Below are positions 6,913 to 15,008 of a stretch of DNA of 15,824 nt, piece by piece. Source of the stretch: Balneolaceae bacterium. Its GTDB lineage: Bacteria; Bacteroidota; Rhodothermia; Balneolales; Balneolaceae. Under the pieces are notes generated by a model. The model ran no database searches and was not told the DNA's origin. It saw only the letters and a program-made list of their open reading frames with translations. The position numbers and the translations under genes were made by a program. The stretch lies in assembly GCA_007118525.1 (NCBI GenBank), contig SKRK01000351.1, positions 1 to 15,824 on the forward strand, given 5' to 3'. Position 1 is the first letter of the stretch, and each line of letters starts with the position of its first letter.

Positions 6913-7760
6913 GTTACGATGAATGGATTGGCAAAACAAAAGATAGAAACGACTCAATGGCTCCGGAGCAACTGCAGCGGTTTGAGGCATTGATGAATCA
7001 AAACCCTCATTCGGTTACAACAGGCACTGAACTCCCACCTTGCGCGCACTGGTGTTATTTTACACCGATCGATATGCAGTCAAATATTGCTGTAGACGGC
7101 CATGCTTTGAAAGGAGATTTTTTACCACCGGTTGAACTGCCAAAAAGAATGTGGGCTGGCGGAAAAATAGCATTTAAAAAGCCACTGCTTGCGGGAACAC
7201 CGGCTGAAAAAAAATCAACGATTATTGCGATCAACGAGAAGGAGGGCAGTACAGGCAAGCTCTGTTTTGTAACTGTCCGGCATCAGATTAGCGCCAGGGG
7301 AGCTGTGGCAGTCGATGAAGAGCAGCAGATTGTATATCGTGAGGAATCGGAAGAAGGTGCACACCCCATCCGAACGCAGCCGCTGGATATTGATCCCGAC
7401 TGGAAAAAAACAACCAAGTTGGATTCCGTTCAGCTTTTTCGTTTTTCAGCCCTTACGTTTAACAGCCATCGGATTCATTACGACCGGGAGTATGTTAAGA
7501 AAATTGAAGGCTATCCGAATTTAGTTGTACATGGGCCGTACCTGTTGGTTCTGCTTTTAGACGCCTTTAAAAATAAAGATGATGGAAGGGTAATTGAAGA
7601 TGTGGAATACAGTGCGGTCGGGCCGGTGTATCTGGATGAACAGATTACCATCCAGGGTAAAGGCGTGGATAATCACAGGGTGGAGCTTCGTGTTACAGGC
7701 CCGGAAGGAAACATGGCAATGAAAGCGACGGTAAACTGGACCTATTCATGGAATCGCTGA
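6909..7760 (+). CDS. MaoC/HTD2-type double-hotdog hydratase, probable itaconyl-CoA or mesaconyl-C4-CoA hydratase
   Basis: A 283-aa two-hotdog hydratase. The N-terminal half holds the aromatic segment HWCYFTP (47-53), DGHALKGDFLPP (63-74) and the strongly characteristic KRMWAGGKIAF (79-89), a signature I associate with mesaconyl-C4-CoA/itaconyl-CoA hydratases. The C-terminal half carries the active-site block FSALTFNSHRIHYD (179-192), with N185 and H190 at hydratase-2-type positions, and VVHGP (206-210). The expected reaction is addition of water to itaconyl-CoA or mesaconyl-C4-CoA to give citramalyl-CoA for the lyase encoded upstream. Its start overlaps the CoA-transferase stop by 4 bases and its end overlaps the MmgE/PrpD gene by 13 bases, so these three are probably translationally coupled. 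The choice between itaconyl and mesaconyl substrates cannot be made from sequence alone. Confidence 0.88.
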   Translation: MSYDEWIGKTKDRNDSMAPEQLQRFEALMNQNPHSVTTGTELPPCAHWCYFTPIDMQSNIAVDGHALKGDFLPPVELPKRMWAGGKIAFKKPLLAGTPAEKKSTIIAINEKEGSTGKLCFVTVRHQISARGAVAVDEEQQIVYREESEEGAHPIRTQPLDIDPDWKKTTKLDSVQLFRFSALTFNSHRIHYDREYVKKIEGYPNLVVHGPYLLVLLLDAFKNKDDGRVIEDVEYSAVGPVYLDEQITIQGKGVDNHRVELRVTGPEGNMAMKATVNWTYSWNR

Positions 7761-9043
7761 CAAGGCAGCTATATCGCCTGATTGATGGCAAACCGGTTAC
7801 GGCAGATGATCTCATCAAAACCCGCGGGTTTATGCTCGACTGGATGGGGTGCTATACTGCCGGCGGAAATACGGAACAGGGCAAAATCCTGGATCATTGG
7901 AACTCCAAATGGGGCGGTACCGGCCTTGGACAGGAGGTTTTTTTGATGGCTGCCCAGTCGCACATAACAGAAACAGACGATCTTCACCGCGGCTCGGTAA
8001 CCCATCCGGCTTGTGTGGTTTTTCCTGTGGCATGGAATTTATCGCGTTTTTTAAAAAAAGATTTTGAAGCTTGCTTACTGGCATCCCTGAAAGGGTACGA
8101 AGCGATCTGCCGGGTTGGTGAAGCTGTGGGGCCCTCGCACTATAAAATATTTCACAACACGGCCACGGCCGGAGTATTTGGTTCTGCCACCACGGCTGTA
8201 TTCCTTTTGGGCTTAAATGAAGAGCAGTTTGTCTGGGCAATGGGAAATGCCGGAACACAGGCAGCGGGGCTCTGGCAGTTTAATGAAGATGCCACCATGA
8301 GCAAACATCTCCATGCAGGTCACGCCGCCGCGGCCGGACTTAAAGCAGCACTGCTGGCCGCAGAAGGATTTACCGGCCCGGAAAAAATTCTTGAAGGAGA
8401 AAAAGGATTTTTTAAAGGGTTCTGTCCGGATCCCGTTCCTGACGCTGTAACTGCCGAATCGGAAAACTGGAAACTGACCGAAACTTCTATCAAGCCGTAT
8501 CCATCCTGCCGCCACACCCATCCGGCAATTGACGCTGCGCTGCAGATCCGTTCCGAAATGGAGCATTCAGGCGTGGAAACAGCCCGCATTGAATCTGTAG
8601 AAGTATCGACCTACGAAACAGCAATTCATGTTACCGATAATCCGCGGCCAGAAAGCACGTATGCAGCCAAATTCAGCATGCAGTACTGTGTGAGCCTTGC
8701 GCTTCGGCATGGTTTTCCAGGGCTGAACCATTTTGAAGGAGACCTTCTGATTGAAAACCGCAATTCCGATTTAATTAAAAACGTGACGCTTTCAACGGGC
8801 AGAGAATTTGGTGAAGCCTACCCGAAACACTGGGGAGCCTATTTGAAGGTTAAGGCAGGCGGGGAAACCTATGAGTCAAAGATTAAATCGGCGAAAGGTG
8901 ATCCGGAAAACCCGCTGTTGGAAGAAGAGCTTTTGAAAAAATATTTTGGCCTGATGGATTATGCGGGTAAAGACAAAAATGACGCGAAAAAAATTTCGAA
9001 CTGGATTTTAGAAGCAGAAAGCAATGAGTTGATACCGGAATGA
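7748..9043 (+). CDS. MmgE/PrpD family protein (2-methylcitrate dehydratase / cis-aconitate decarboxylase superfamily)
   Basis: A 431-aa MmgE/PrpD protein, slightly shorter than many members (about 450-480). The superfamily includes 2-methylcitrate dehydratase PrpD and the cis-aconitate decarboxylases that make itaconate (ACOD1, fungal CadA). Conserved landmarks are the TDDLH region (D77, D78), H86 in THPACVVFP, H136 in IFHNTATAG, K186 in SKHLHAGHAAAAG, the CRHTHPAID histidines (H256, H258) and Y313 in FSMQY. From memory, ACOD1 uses three His, a Lys and a Tyr in corresponding motifs. It overlaps the hydratase by 13 bases. No 2-methylcitrate synthase or methylisocitrate lyase gene is near, which weakens a propionate role. 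Dehydration or decarboxylation of a tricarboxylate feeding itaconate is an inference. Confidence 0.88.
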   Translation: MESLTRQLYRLIDGKPVTADDLIKTRGFMLDWMGCYTAGGNTEQGKILDHWNSKWGGTGLGQEVFLMAAQSHITETDDLHRGSVTHPACVVFPVAWNLSRFLKKDFEACLLASLKGYEAICRVGEAVGPSHYKIFHNTATAGVFGSATTAVFLLGLNEEQFVWAMGNAGTQAAGLWQFNEDATMSKHLHAGHAAAAGLKAALLAAEGFTGPEKILEGEKGFFKGFCPDPVPDAVTAESENWKLTETSIKPYPSCRHTHPAIDAALQIRSEMEHSGVETARIESVEVSTYETAIHVTDNPRPESTYAAKFSMQYCVSLALRHGFPGLNHFEGDLLIENRNSDLIKNVTLSTGREFGEAYPKHWGAYLKVKAGGETYESKIKSAKGDPENPLLEEELLKKYFGLMDYAGKDKNDAKKISNWILEAESNELIPE

Positions 9044-9047
9044 GTAA

Positions 9048-9093
9048 ATCCCTCTGAAAATAGAATAAATCACCTGCAGCGTGAGCGAGGGAT
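9048..9093. repeat. Intergenic inverted repeat with nested stem
   Basis: ATCCCTC at 9048-9054 pairs perfectly with GAGGGAT at 9087-9093. Inside the loop, TCAC and GTGA flank CTGCAGC and form a second small stem. There is no T-run, so it is unlikely to be a simple terminator. The sequence resembles a decayed copy of the ATCCC-type dispersed intergenic repeats found in this group of bacteria (recalled, not checked). Confidence 0.4.
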
Positions 9094-9128
9094 GCCGAAT
9101 AACTATTTAATCCAAAACCAATACTACC

Positions 9129-10556
9129 ATGACAAAACCACAAAATTATATCAACGGAAAATGGGTAGACGGATCACTTGGAAAACTGGATATGGTGAAT
9201 CCTTCCTACGACACAAAAGCCGGCGAAATTGCAAGAAGCGGTGAAAAGGATATTGATGCGGCTGTTAAAGCGGCGCGTGAGGCATTTAACGGTGTTTGGG
9301 GTAAAACTGATGCGGCAAATCGTGGGCGAATTCTTTATAAAGTGGCAAAGGTGCTGGAAGAGAACGTAGAGGAACTGGCTGAACTGGAATCAAAAGATAC
9401 CGGCAAGCCGATGAAACAGGCACGTACTGATGCGGCTTTGATAGGGCGATATTTTGAGTTTTATGCCGGTGCTGCCGATAAATTTCACGGCGATTCAATT
9501 CCGTTTACGGAGGGATATACCGTATACAGTCAGCGTGTGCCGCTGGGCGTAACCGGGCACATTATTCCATGGAATTACCCGCTGCAGATGACGGGAAGAA
9601 CGCTTGCACCCGCGCTTGCTGCCGGAAATGCCACGGTATTCAAGCCGGCCGAAGATGCCTGCCTGGCCGTGGTGCGAGCATTTGAACTGATACATGAAGC
9701 CGGATTTCCTCCCGGTGCGGTAAACCTCGTTACCGGCTTGGGAACAGAGGCCGGAGCCGCACTGGCAAACCATCCCGGTATAGACCATATGGCATTTACC
9801 GGTTCACCCGAGGTTGGAAAACTGGTGATGAAAAATTCTGCAGACCACATCCGGCCGGTTCTCCTCGAGCTGGGAGGAAAATCTCCACAGGTAGTGTTCA
9901 ATGATGCCGACCTGGAAGCCGCGATGCCGGTGATCGTAAACGCGATTATCCAGAATGCAGGCCAGACCTGTTCTGCAGGATCAAGACTCGTGATTCAGGA
10001 AGATATTCATGATAAAGTTGTTGATGAACTAATCAAACGGTTCAACAAAATAAAGGTAGGCCCGGCTGACACCGATCCCGATATCGGGCCGATCATCAGT
10101 AAAAAACAGCTTGAAAGGGTGGAAAGCTTTGTGGCCCGGGCTGAAAAGGAGGGAGCCAAAATTCTGGCACAAGCGCAAAAACCGGGCGGTGACGGCTATT
10201 TTTATCCGCCAACCCTGATGGGCAAGGTGAACAACGACAGCTTTATTGCACAAAATGAAGTGTTTGGGCCTGTATTGACGGTTATTCCGTTCAAAGATGA
10301 GGCGGATGCAATCCGCATTGCCAATGATGTAGAATTTGGACTGATCGCTGCCGTCTGGACCAAAGACAATGGCCGTGCGCATCGCGTAACAACTGCAATT
10401 AATGCCGGACAGGTTTATATCAACGGATATGGAGCCGGCGGGGGTGTAGAGCTTCCATTTGGCGGCATGAAGAAGAGCGGGTTTGGCCGCGAAAAAGGAT
10501 TCGAGGCACTCTATGATGTAACTGCTGTGAAAACCATAATAGTCAACCATGGATAA
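9129..10556 (+). CDS. NAD(P)+-dependent aldehyde dehydrogenase family protein
   Basis: A 475-aa enzyme of the ALDH superfamily, of usual length. The conserved residues are in place: N145 in IPWNYP, K172 in FKPAE for the cofactor, the FTGSPEVGK loop (223-231), the general base E247 in LELGGKSP, the nucleophile C281 in QNAGQTCSAGSR, and NEVFGPVL near 376-383. It oxidises an aldehyde to a carboxylic acid in the cytoplasm; the closest look is to the betaine-aldehyde/broad-substrate branch, but the substrate is not readable. It lies 85 bases after the MmgE/PrpD gene on the same strand and is followed at a distance by an alcohol dehydrogenase, so the two may act in series. Confidence 0.93.
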   Translation: MTKPQNYINGKWVDGSLGKLDMVNPSYDTKAGEIARSGEKDIDAAVKAAREAFNGVWGKTDAANRGRILYKVAKVLEENVEELAELESKDTGKPMKQARTDAALIGRYFEFYAGAADKFHGDSIPFTEGYTVYSQRVPLGVTGHIIPWNYPLQMTGRTLAPALAAGNATVFKPAEDACLAVVRAFELIHEAGFPPGAVNLVTGLGTEAGAALANHPGIDHMAFTGSPEVGKLVMKNSADHIRPVLLELGGKSPQVVFNDADLEAAMPVIVNAIIQNAGQTCSAGSRLVIQEDIHDKVVDELIKRFNKIKVGPADTDPDIGPIISKKQLERVESFVARAEKEGAKILAQAQKPGGDGYFYPPTLMGKVNNDSFIAQNEVFGPVLTVIPFKDEADAIRIANDVEFGLIAAVWTKDNGRAHRVTTAINAGQVYINGYGAGGGVELPFGGMKKSGFGREKGFEALYDVTAVKTIIVNHG

Positions 10557-10786
10557 TAAAACCGGAGCAGAACACACGAGACATCGATTTAAAACCAGTA
10601 ATATTTTGATATAATATGTGCTTATTAAGGAGTGCCCATCCGTCACCGACGGAGGTAAATGTGGACGACTCACAGCTCTGTAAAACTGTGAAATGGACAT
10701 TTCAGAACTCAGAATGTCATCCCCCTGCTCTCCCGACACAGACGGTCGGTAGATAAAATCACCTAAGAATCAAATTCAGCAACAGA
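10557..10786 (+). promoter_or_regulatory. 230-bp structured spacer upstream of the alcohol dehydrogenase, with possible promoter
   Basis: A TATAAT element lies at 10610-10615 but has no convincing -35. Four short inverted repeats follow: TCCGTC/GACGGA at 10639-10653, TCACAG/CTGTGA at 10670-10691, TGAAAT/ATTTCA at 10689-10704 and CCGAC/GTCGG at 10733-10749. The second and third share bases 10689-10691 and so cannot form fully together. This may be a structured 5' leader or a worn intergenic repeat. I see no gene and no match to a riboswitch class I know. Confidence 0.35.
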
Positions 10787-11842
10787 ATGAAAAGCTTACA
10801 ACTCACAGAATTTGGAAAACCGCTGCAGTGGAAAGAATTGGAAAAACCGGTGCCGAAAGGGAACCAGGTTTTACTAAAAGTGGACGCATGCGGCGTTTGT
10901 CACTCCGATCTTCATATCTGGGAAGGGTATTATGAACTGGGTGATGACGAGCGGATGTACATTGCCGAACGCGGTGTGAATTTACCGATGACAATGGGTC
11001 ACGAAGTGGTGGGCACCGTGGAATCGACAGGTTCGGATGTAAAAGGGATTGAACCCGGAGAAACACGGCTGGTCTATCCCTGGATCGGGTGCGGTACCTG
11101 TAAGTATTGCCGGACAGACCGTATGCAGATGTGTCTCACTCCAAGTTCTCTGGGTGTTTTCAGCGACGGAGGATACAGCGATTATATCATGGTTCCTCAC
11201 GAGCAGTATCTTGTAGATATTAACGGCCTCAAGCCGGAAAACGCCTGCTCATACGCCTGCGCAGGACTCACCGCATATAGCGCACTTAAAAAAACGATTC
11301 CGCTTGAAGAAGATGAAACGCTGGTAATTATCGGTGCCGGTGGACTGGGAATGATGGCGATGCAGGTGGTTGGTGAGCTGACGCGTGCCAATGTGATTGT
11401 GATTGATGTAGATGATAAAAAACTTGCTACAGCTGAAGAGATCGGTGATTTTTCAACCATCAATTCAATGAATGAGGATCCGGTGAAAGCTGTGATGGCT
11501 CAAACGAATGAGCAGGGAGCTGCCGCGGTGATCGATTTTGTAAACAATACCACTACAGCAGCTTCTGCGTTTAACATGCTCCGTAAAAACGGCGTCATGG
11601 TGATGGTTGGACTGTTTGGCGGCAAACTAACATTTTCAAATCCTGTGACCACTCTAAAGAACCTGACTATTCGCGGCTCTTATACCGGAAGTCTTGCTGA
11701 GCTCAGGGAACTGATCGACATTGTGCGAGACAAGAAACTGAAATCGATTCCCGTTCAAACCTACAGCCTGGATAAAGCCGATGAGCTTCTGCAGAAGGTG
11801 AAAGATGGCGACATTGTAGGCAGGGCGGTCGTGAAGCCGTGA
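10787..11842 (+). CDS. Zinc-dependent alcohol dehydrogenase (medium-chain dehydrogenase/reductase)
   Basis: A 351-aa MDR-family enzyme. The catalytic zinc ligands are C38 in GVCHSD, H72-E73 in GHEVVG and probably C158 in CAGLTAY. The structural zinc lobe is complete, with C102, C105, C108 and C116. The Rossmann fold shows GAGGLG (183-188) and an acidic D207 at the end of the second strand, which favours NAD(H) over NADP(H). The DDERMYIAERG insert before the GHE motif is a little longer than in classical ADHs. It would interconvert an alcohol and an aldehyde or ketone. It follows the aldehyde dehydrogenase, so a two-step alcohol-to-acid route is plausible, though the 230-bp spacer allows separate expression. 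Confidence 0.92.
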   Translation: MKSLQLTEFGKPLQWKELEKPVPKGNQVLLKVDACGVCHSDLHIWEGYYELGDDERMYIAERGVNLPMTMGHEVVGTVESTGSDVKGIEPGETRLVYPWIGCGTCKYCRTDRMQMCLTPSSLGVFSDGGYSDYIMVPHEQYLVDINGLKPENACSYACAGLTAYSALKKTIPLEEDETLVIIGAGGLGMMAMQVVGELTRANVIVIDVDDKKLATAEEIGDFSTINSMNEDPVKAVMAQTNEQGAAAVIDFVNNTTTAASAFNMLRKNGVMVMVGLFGGKLTFSNPVTTLKNLTIRGSYTGSLAELRELIDIVRDKKLKSIPVQTYSLDKADELLQKVKDGDIVGRAVVKP

Positions 11843-11848
11843 ACCCAT

Positions 11849-11877
11849 TTGCCTGATTGATAGACAGTACCTATAAA
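11849..11877 (+). promoter_or_regulatory. Possible sigma70-like promoter before the ABC operon
   Basis: TTGCCT at 11849-11854 and TATAAA at 11872-11877 are separated by 17 bases in the 49-bp spacer before the ATPase gene. A transcript would start near 11884, giving a leader of only about 8 bases. Bacteroidota often use a different promoter consensus, so this is tentative. Confidence 0.3.
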
Positions 11878-11891
11878 ATCTCAGATAAACC

Positions 11892-12827
11892 ATGCTCAGC
11901 GTACAAAATCTTACCAAGAATATTGACGGCAAAACAATTGTAGAAGACATCTCTTTTGATCTTAACGAGGGGGAGATACTCGGCTTTGTGGGTCCGAATG
12001 GCGCAGGGAAAACCACTACGCTGAGAATGCTTGCATGCTGTACGGCTCCGGCATCGGGAACGGCCACACTCGATGGGCTTGACCTGGTAAACGATGATCT
12101 TGAGATCAGAAAACGGATCGGATACCTGCCGGAAGTGCCGCCACTATATGAGTATATGAAGGTCAGAACCTACCTTGAAACGGTGGCTCGTTTTAAAGGG
12201 GTTCCGAAAAACGATCAAAAAGATGCAGTTGAGCGGTCTATTGAACGGTGCTATATCGGCGAGATGGCCAAACGCGAAATTGGTAAACTCTCGAAAGGAT
12301 ACCGGCAGCGGGTTGGTCTGGCACAAGCTATTCTTGGAGATCCGCGTCTGTTATTGCTCGATGAACCAACATCCAGTCTTGATCCGGGCCAGATCAGCGA
12401 AATGCGCGATATCATCCGGGAAGCATCCGGAGATACCATGGTCATTTTCAGCACTCATATTCTGCAAGAGATCCAAAATCTCTGCGACCGGATCGTGCTA
12501 ATCAAAAACGGAAAACTCCGATACCAGGGCCGGCTTGATCAGTATGAACTTGCTGATGACGGACAGCGAAACCTGATGCTGAAGCTGAGAGGAGACAGGA
12601 AAAAAATTGAAACCATTCTCAGCTCACAAAACGGACATCCCAAATTTGAAATTGAAAAAGGCAAAAATGGTGCTCCGGTAAAAGTGGCCATACACATGGC
12701 GGACAGCGACGATATGCAGTCTTTGCTGCTGAAAACCCTATTAAACGAAAATATCAGCGTAATTGAAGTTTCTCCTATTGCAAAAGATCTTGAACACACA
12801 ATATTACAGTTTATGAGAAATGAGTAA
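11892..12827 (+). CDS. ABC transporter ATP-binding protein, GldA-like
   Basis: A 311-aa ATPase. It has Walker A GPNGAGKTT (34-42), the signature LSKGYRQRVGLAQ (133-145), Walker B LLLLDEP (153-159) and the H-loop STHIL (H189). Where many ABC ATPases have a Q-loop glutamine, GYLPEVPPLYEYM (77-89) has a Glu, typical of the GldA/ABC-2 group as I recall it. The C-terminal 100 residues form an extra regulatory-type domain. It is cytoplasmic, and should pair with the ABC-2 permease encoded 51 bases downstream and with the GldG-like and DUF4340-like proteins after it. In Flavobacterium the GldA/F/G set is linked to gliding; related sets are widespread in non-gliding bacteria with unknown cargo, so no gld symbol is assigned. 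Confidence 0.92.
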   Translation: MLSVQNLTKNIDGKTIVEDISFDLNEGEILGFVGPNGAGKTTTLRMLACCTAPASGTATLDGLDLVNDDLEIRKRIGYLPEVPPLYEYMKVRTYLETVARFKGVPKNDQKDAVERSIERCYIGEMAKREIGKLSKGYRQRVGLAQAILGDPRLLLLDEPTSSLDPGQISEMRDIIREASGDTMVIFSTHILQEIQNLCDRIVLIKNGKLRYQGRLDQYELADDGQRNLMLKLRGDRKKIETILSSQNGHPKFEIEKGKNGAPVKVAIHMADSDDMQSLLLKTLLNENISVIEVSPIAKDLEHTILQFMRNE

Positions 12828-12832
12828 ACAGA

Positions 12833-12847
12833 TCTCCACCTCGGAGA
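12833..12847 (+). repeat. Small hairpin between ATPase and permease genes
   Basis: TCTCC (12833-12837) pairs with GGAGA (12843-12847) around the loop ACCTC. A run of T starts nine bases further on (GCCGGTTTTTT). The stem is short and the T-run is displaced, so at most it would be a weak attenuator inside the ABC operon. Confidence 0.25.
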
Positions 12848-12878
12848 GAAGCCGGTTTTTTAAACGAATGGATCAGAA

Positions 12879-13583
12879 ATGTTAGACATCTACCGAAAAG
12901 AACTTTTCAACTATTTTTGGAGCCCGATCGCTTACATAGTGATCTCGGTGTTCCTGTTTATAAGCGGATATTTTTTCTCATTCAGCCTCTATTATCTGAA
13001 AGTGGCCACCATGAGTAATGCGTTTCATAATATGGCTATCCTGCTTCTGCTTTTGGCCCCTGTGATAACGATGCGGCTGCTTGCAGAGGAGAAGAGCTCG
13101 GGCACACTGGAGCTGCTTTTCAGTATGCCGATTTCAATCGGAAAGATGCTCATTGGTAAATTTCTGGCAGGGATCACGCTGTTGGCCATTATGCTGATGG
13201 GAACTCTCGTTTTCCTGATTCCGCTGCTGATTCACAGCCAACCCGATTTCGGCCCGATCTGGACCGGCTATCTTGGGATTTTCCTGATTGGGAGCGCATA
13301 TATCGCGATCGGCCTGTTTGTGTCGTCACTGACCGAGAACCAGATTGTGGCGGCACTCGGCACGACCGCTATTTTGATCCTGCTCTGGTTTATACGGTAT
13401 ATTGGAAGTTTTGAGGCACTGCAGTTTATCAATCTGCCGTTCGAATTTATATCGATATCAACCCACCAGGGAGAATTTGTCCGCGGACTGATCAATTTTT
13501 CATCCATCGTGTATTTGCTCAGCCTTACCGGCCTCTTTTACGGCCTTGCCTGGCTTCGGTTGCAGTTGATGAGGTATGGTTGA
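12879..13583 (+). CDS. ABC-2 type permease, GldF-like
   Basis: A 234-aa inner-membrane protein with about six spans (roughly 16-36, 49-66, 94-116, 127-149, 153-173 and 203-225). The opening MLDIYRKELFNYFWSPIAYI and the conserved cytoplasmic motif EEKSSGTLELLFSMPIS (70-86), which contacts the ATPase in ABC-2 transporters, are characteristic of GldF-type permeases, as is the length. It should form the channel of a transporter powered by the upstream ATPase. The cargo is unknown. Spacers of 51 and 57 bases to its neighbours are short and gene-free, fitting one operon. Confidence 0.9.
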   Translation: MLDIYRKELFNYFWSPIAYIVISVFLFISGYFFSFSLYYLKVATMSNAFHNMAILLLLLAPVITMRLLAEEKSSGTLELLFSMPISIGKMLIGKFLAGITLLAIMLMGTLVFLIPLLIHSQPDFGPIWTGYLGIFLIGSAYIAIGLFVSSLTENQIVAALGTTAILILLWFIRYIGSFEALQFINLPFEFISISTHQGEFVRGLINFSSIVYLLSLTGLFYGLAWLRLQLMRYG

Positions 13584-13640
13584 GGTGGTCCGCTTAGGTG
13601 GGAAATCAGACTTTTTAAAACGATATTAAACTTTTAGAAC

Positions 13641-15008
13641 ATGAATAAACTATCAGCTTTTATTATCGCGGCAAGCCTGGTTGTGGGCGTCTTTTTTGTA
13701 AACCTGATTGCGGGCGAACTTGATTTTAGGATAGACACCACCCGTGACAGCCTCTATTCCCTTTCGACACAGTCAAAAGACATTCTTAATCAGCTTGATG
13801 GTGAGGTTAAAATTGTTCATTTCTATATTCAGAATGATCCGCGATACAGGCCTACCATAGAGCTTCTGAAAGAGTATCAGCGAAGCTCGCCGCACGTAAC
13901 CGTTGAACTGTATGATATTAACAGCAATCCATCGGTTGCCGATCGCTACAATGTGCGGTTTCACGGCACTACAGTCATCACCAAGGGCGACCGGACGGTG
14001 GATATCTACGGAAGTGATGAGGTAAGCATATCAAACGGAATCTACCAGCTTCTGCATGATTCTGAGAAGAAAATTTATTTTACAGGTGGCCATGGTGAAT
14101 TTGATATAGAAAGCCGGGTTTCTGAAGATCACCTGGAGCTTGAAGGCGAGGAGGATCGCCCGATCTTTCTCCATCAAAAGCAGGGAATGCTGAAGCTGAA
14201 GGAGACACTGGAACTGATGAGTTTCGAGGCAGAGAAATTGTACCTGCAGAGAGAAGGAAGAGTCCCCGATGATGCCGACCTGCTGGTAATCGCTTCACCG
14301 ATGGAGCCGTTTCTTAAAATGGAAATTGAAGCGATTCGCGAATACCTCAACAACGGCGGTAATTTGCTGGTAACGCTGCGTCCCTTTATCGATGGAGAAT
14401 TGAGCGGGCTGCTCGAAGAGTATGGCGTTATTCCACAGAATAACATGGTGATCGATTTTGGGAATCACTTCTGGAATGATGCGATGGCACCGGCGGTGGG
14501 GTCGTACGAAGAGCATATCATTACGCAGGACCTCTCTCTTACTTTCTATCCGGGCATCCAGGAACTGCAGCTTGTTGATCCGGTTCCTTCTTATCTGGAT
14601 CCGTTGATTCTTTTTCGATCAACAGATCGAAGCGTTACGGTAAACAGTCCGTCAGAAATTGAAAACCTGCGCAATTCCGACATCGCGCCTCGCAGTTTCG
14701 ACCTGATGGCCGTGGTGGAATCAAATCGGGACGGCACTGAAAACAGGCTGGCCGTAATCGGTTCCGGAAGCTTTGCCACAAACGAATATCTGAACTACCT
14801 GGGCAATCAGCGTCTGATCACAAATACCATTAACTGGCTAATGGATGAACAGGTCCTGCTCGATCTCGAGCCGGTAACCTATGAACTACCCGTTATTAAC
14901 CTTACAAACCGTCAGCTCAGAAATACGTTTATACTCTCATCGATCTTAATACCCGGGCTATTTGTGATTGGCGGCATTGCCGTTTGGTACAGAAGGAGGA
15001 GGGAATGA
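13641..15008 (+). CDS. GldG-like ABC transporter auxiliary protein
   Basis: A 455-aa protein with an N-terminal membrane anchor (about 4-24), a large domain that should face the periplasm, and a C-terminal span (about 430-448) ending in RRRRE. After the first span comes the family pattern D-x-T-x-D-S-L-Y-S-L-S (32-42) and a segment with alternating strands (GEVKIVHFYIQ). TGGHGEFD near residue 150 matches the GHGE motif of the Gldg/ABC-type auxiliary family. It is predicted to partner the GldF-like permease. Its stop overlaps the next gene's ATG by 4 bases, indicating translational coupling. The family is well supported; the physiological role is unknown. Confidence 0.88.
   Translation: MNKLSAFIIAASLVVGVFFVNLIAGELDFRIDTTRDSLYSLSTQSKDILNQLDGEVKIVHFYIQNDPRYRPTIELLKEYQRSSPHVTVELYDINSNPSVADRYNVRFHGTTVITKGDRTVDIYGSDEVSISNGIYQLLHDSEKKIYFTGGHGEFDIESRVSEDHLELEGEEDRPIFLHQKQGMLKLKETLELMSFEAEKLYLQREGRVPDDADLLVIASPMEPFLKMEIEAIREYLNNGGNLLVTLRPFIDGELSGLLEEYGVIPQNNMVIDFGNHFWNDAMAPAVGSYEEHIITQDLSLTFYPGIQELQLVDPVPSYLDPLILFRSTDRSVTVNSPSEIENLRNSDIAPRSFDLMAVVESNRDGTENRLAVIGSGSFATNEYLNYLGNQRLITNTINWLMDEQVLLDLEPVTYELPVINLTNRQLRNTFILSSILIPGLFVIGGIAVWYRRRRE
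14993..14999 (+). promoter_or_regulatory. Strong ribosome binding site for the DUF4340-like gene
   Basis: AAGGAGG at 14993-14999 lies 5 bases before the ATG at 15005, inside the end of the GldG-like gene. It fixes the start at 15005 and not at an upstream in-frame ATG at 14984. Most other starts in the window have no visible Shine-Dalgarno sequence. Confidence 0.75.

Noticed and set aside
10029..10739. 236-aa minus-strand frame across the aldehyde dehydrogenase end and the following spacer
   Set aside because: Most of it is antisense to the conserved C-terminal ALDH region, and the remainder covers the hairpin-rich spacer with no domain pattern.
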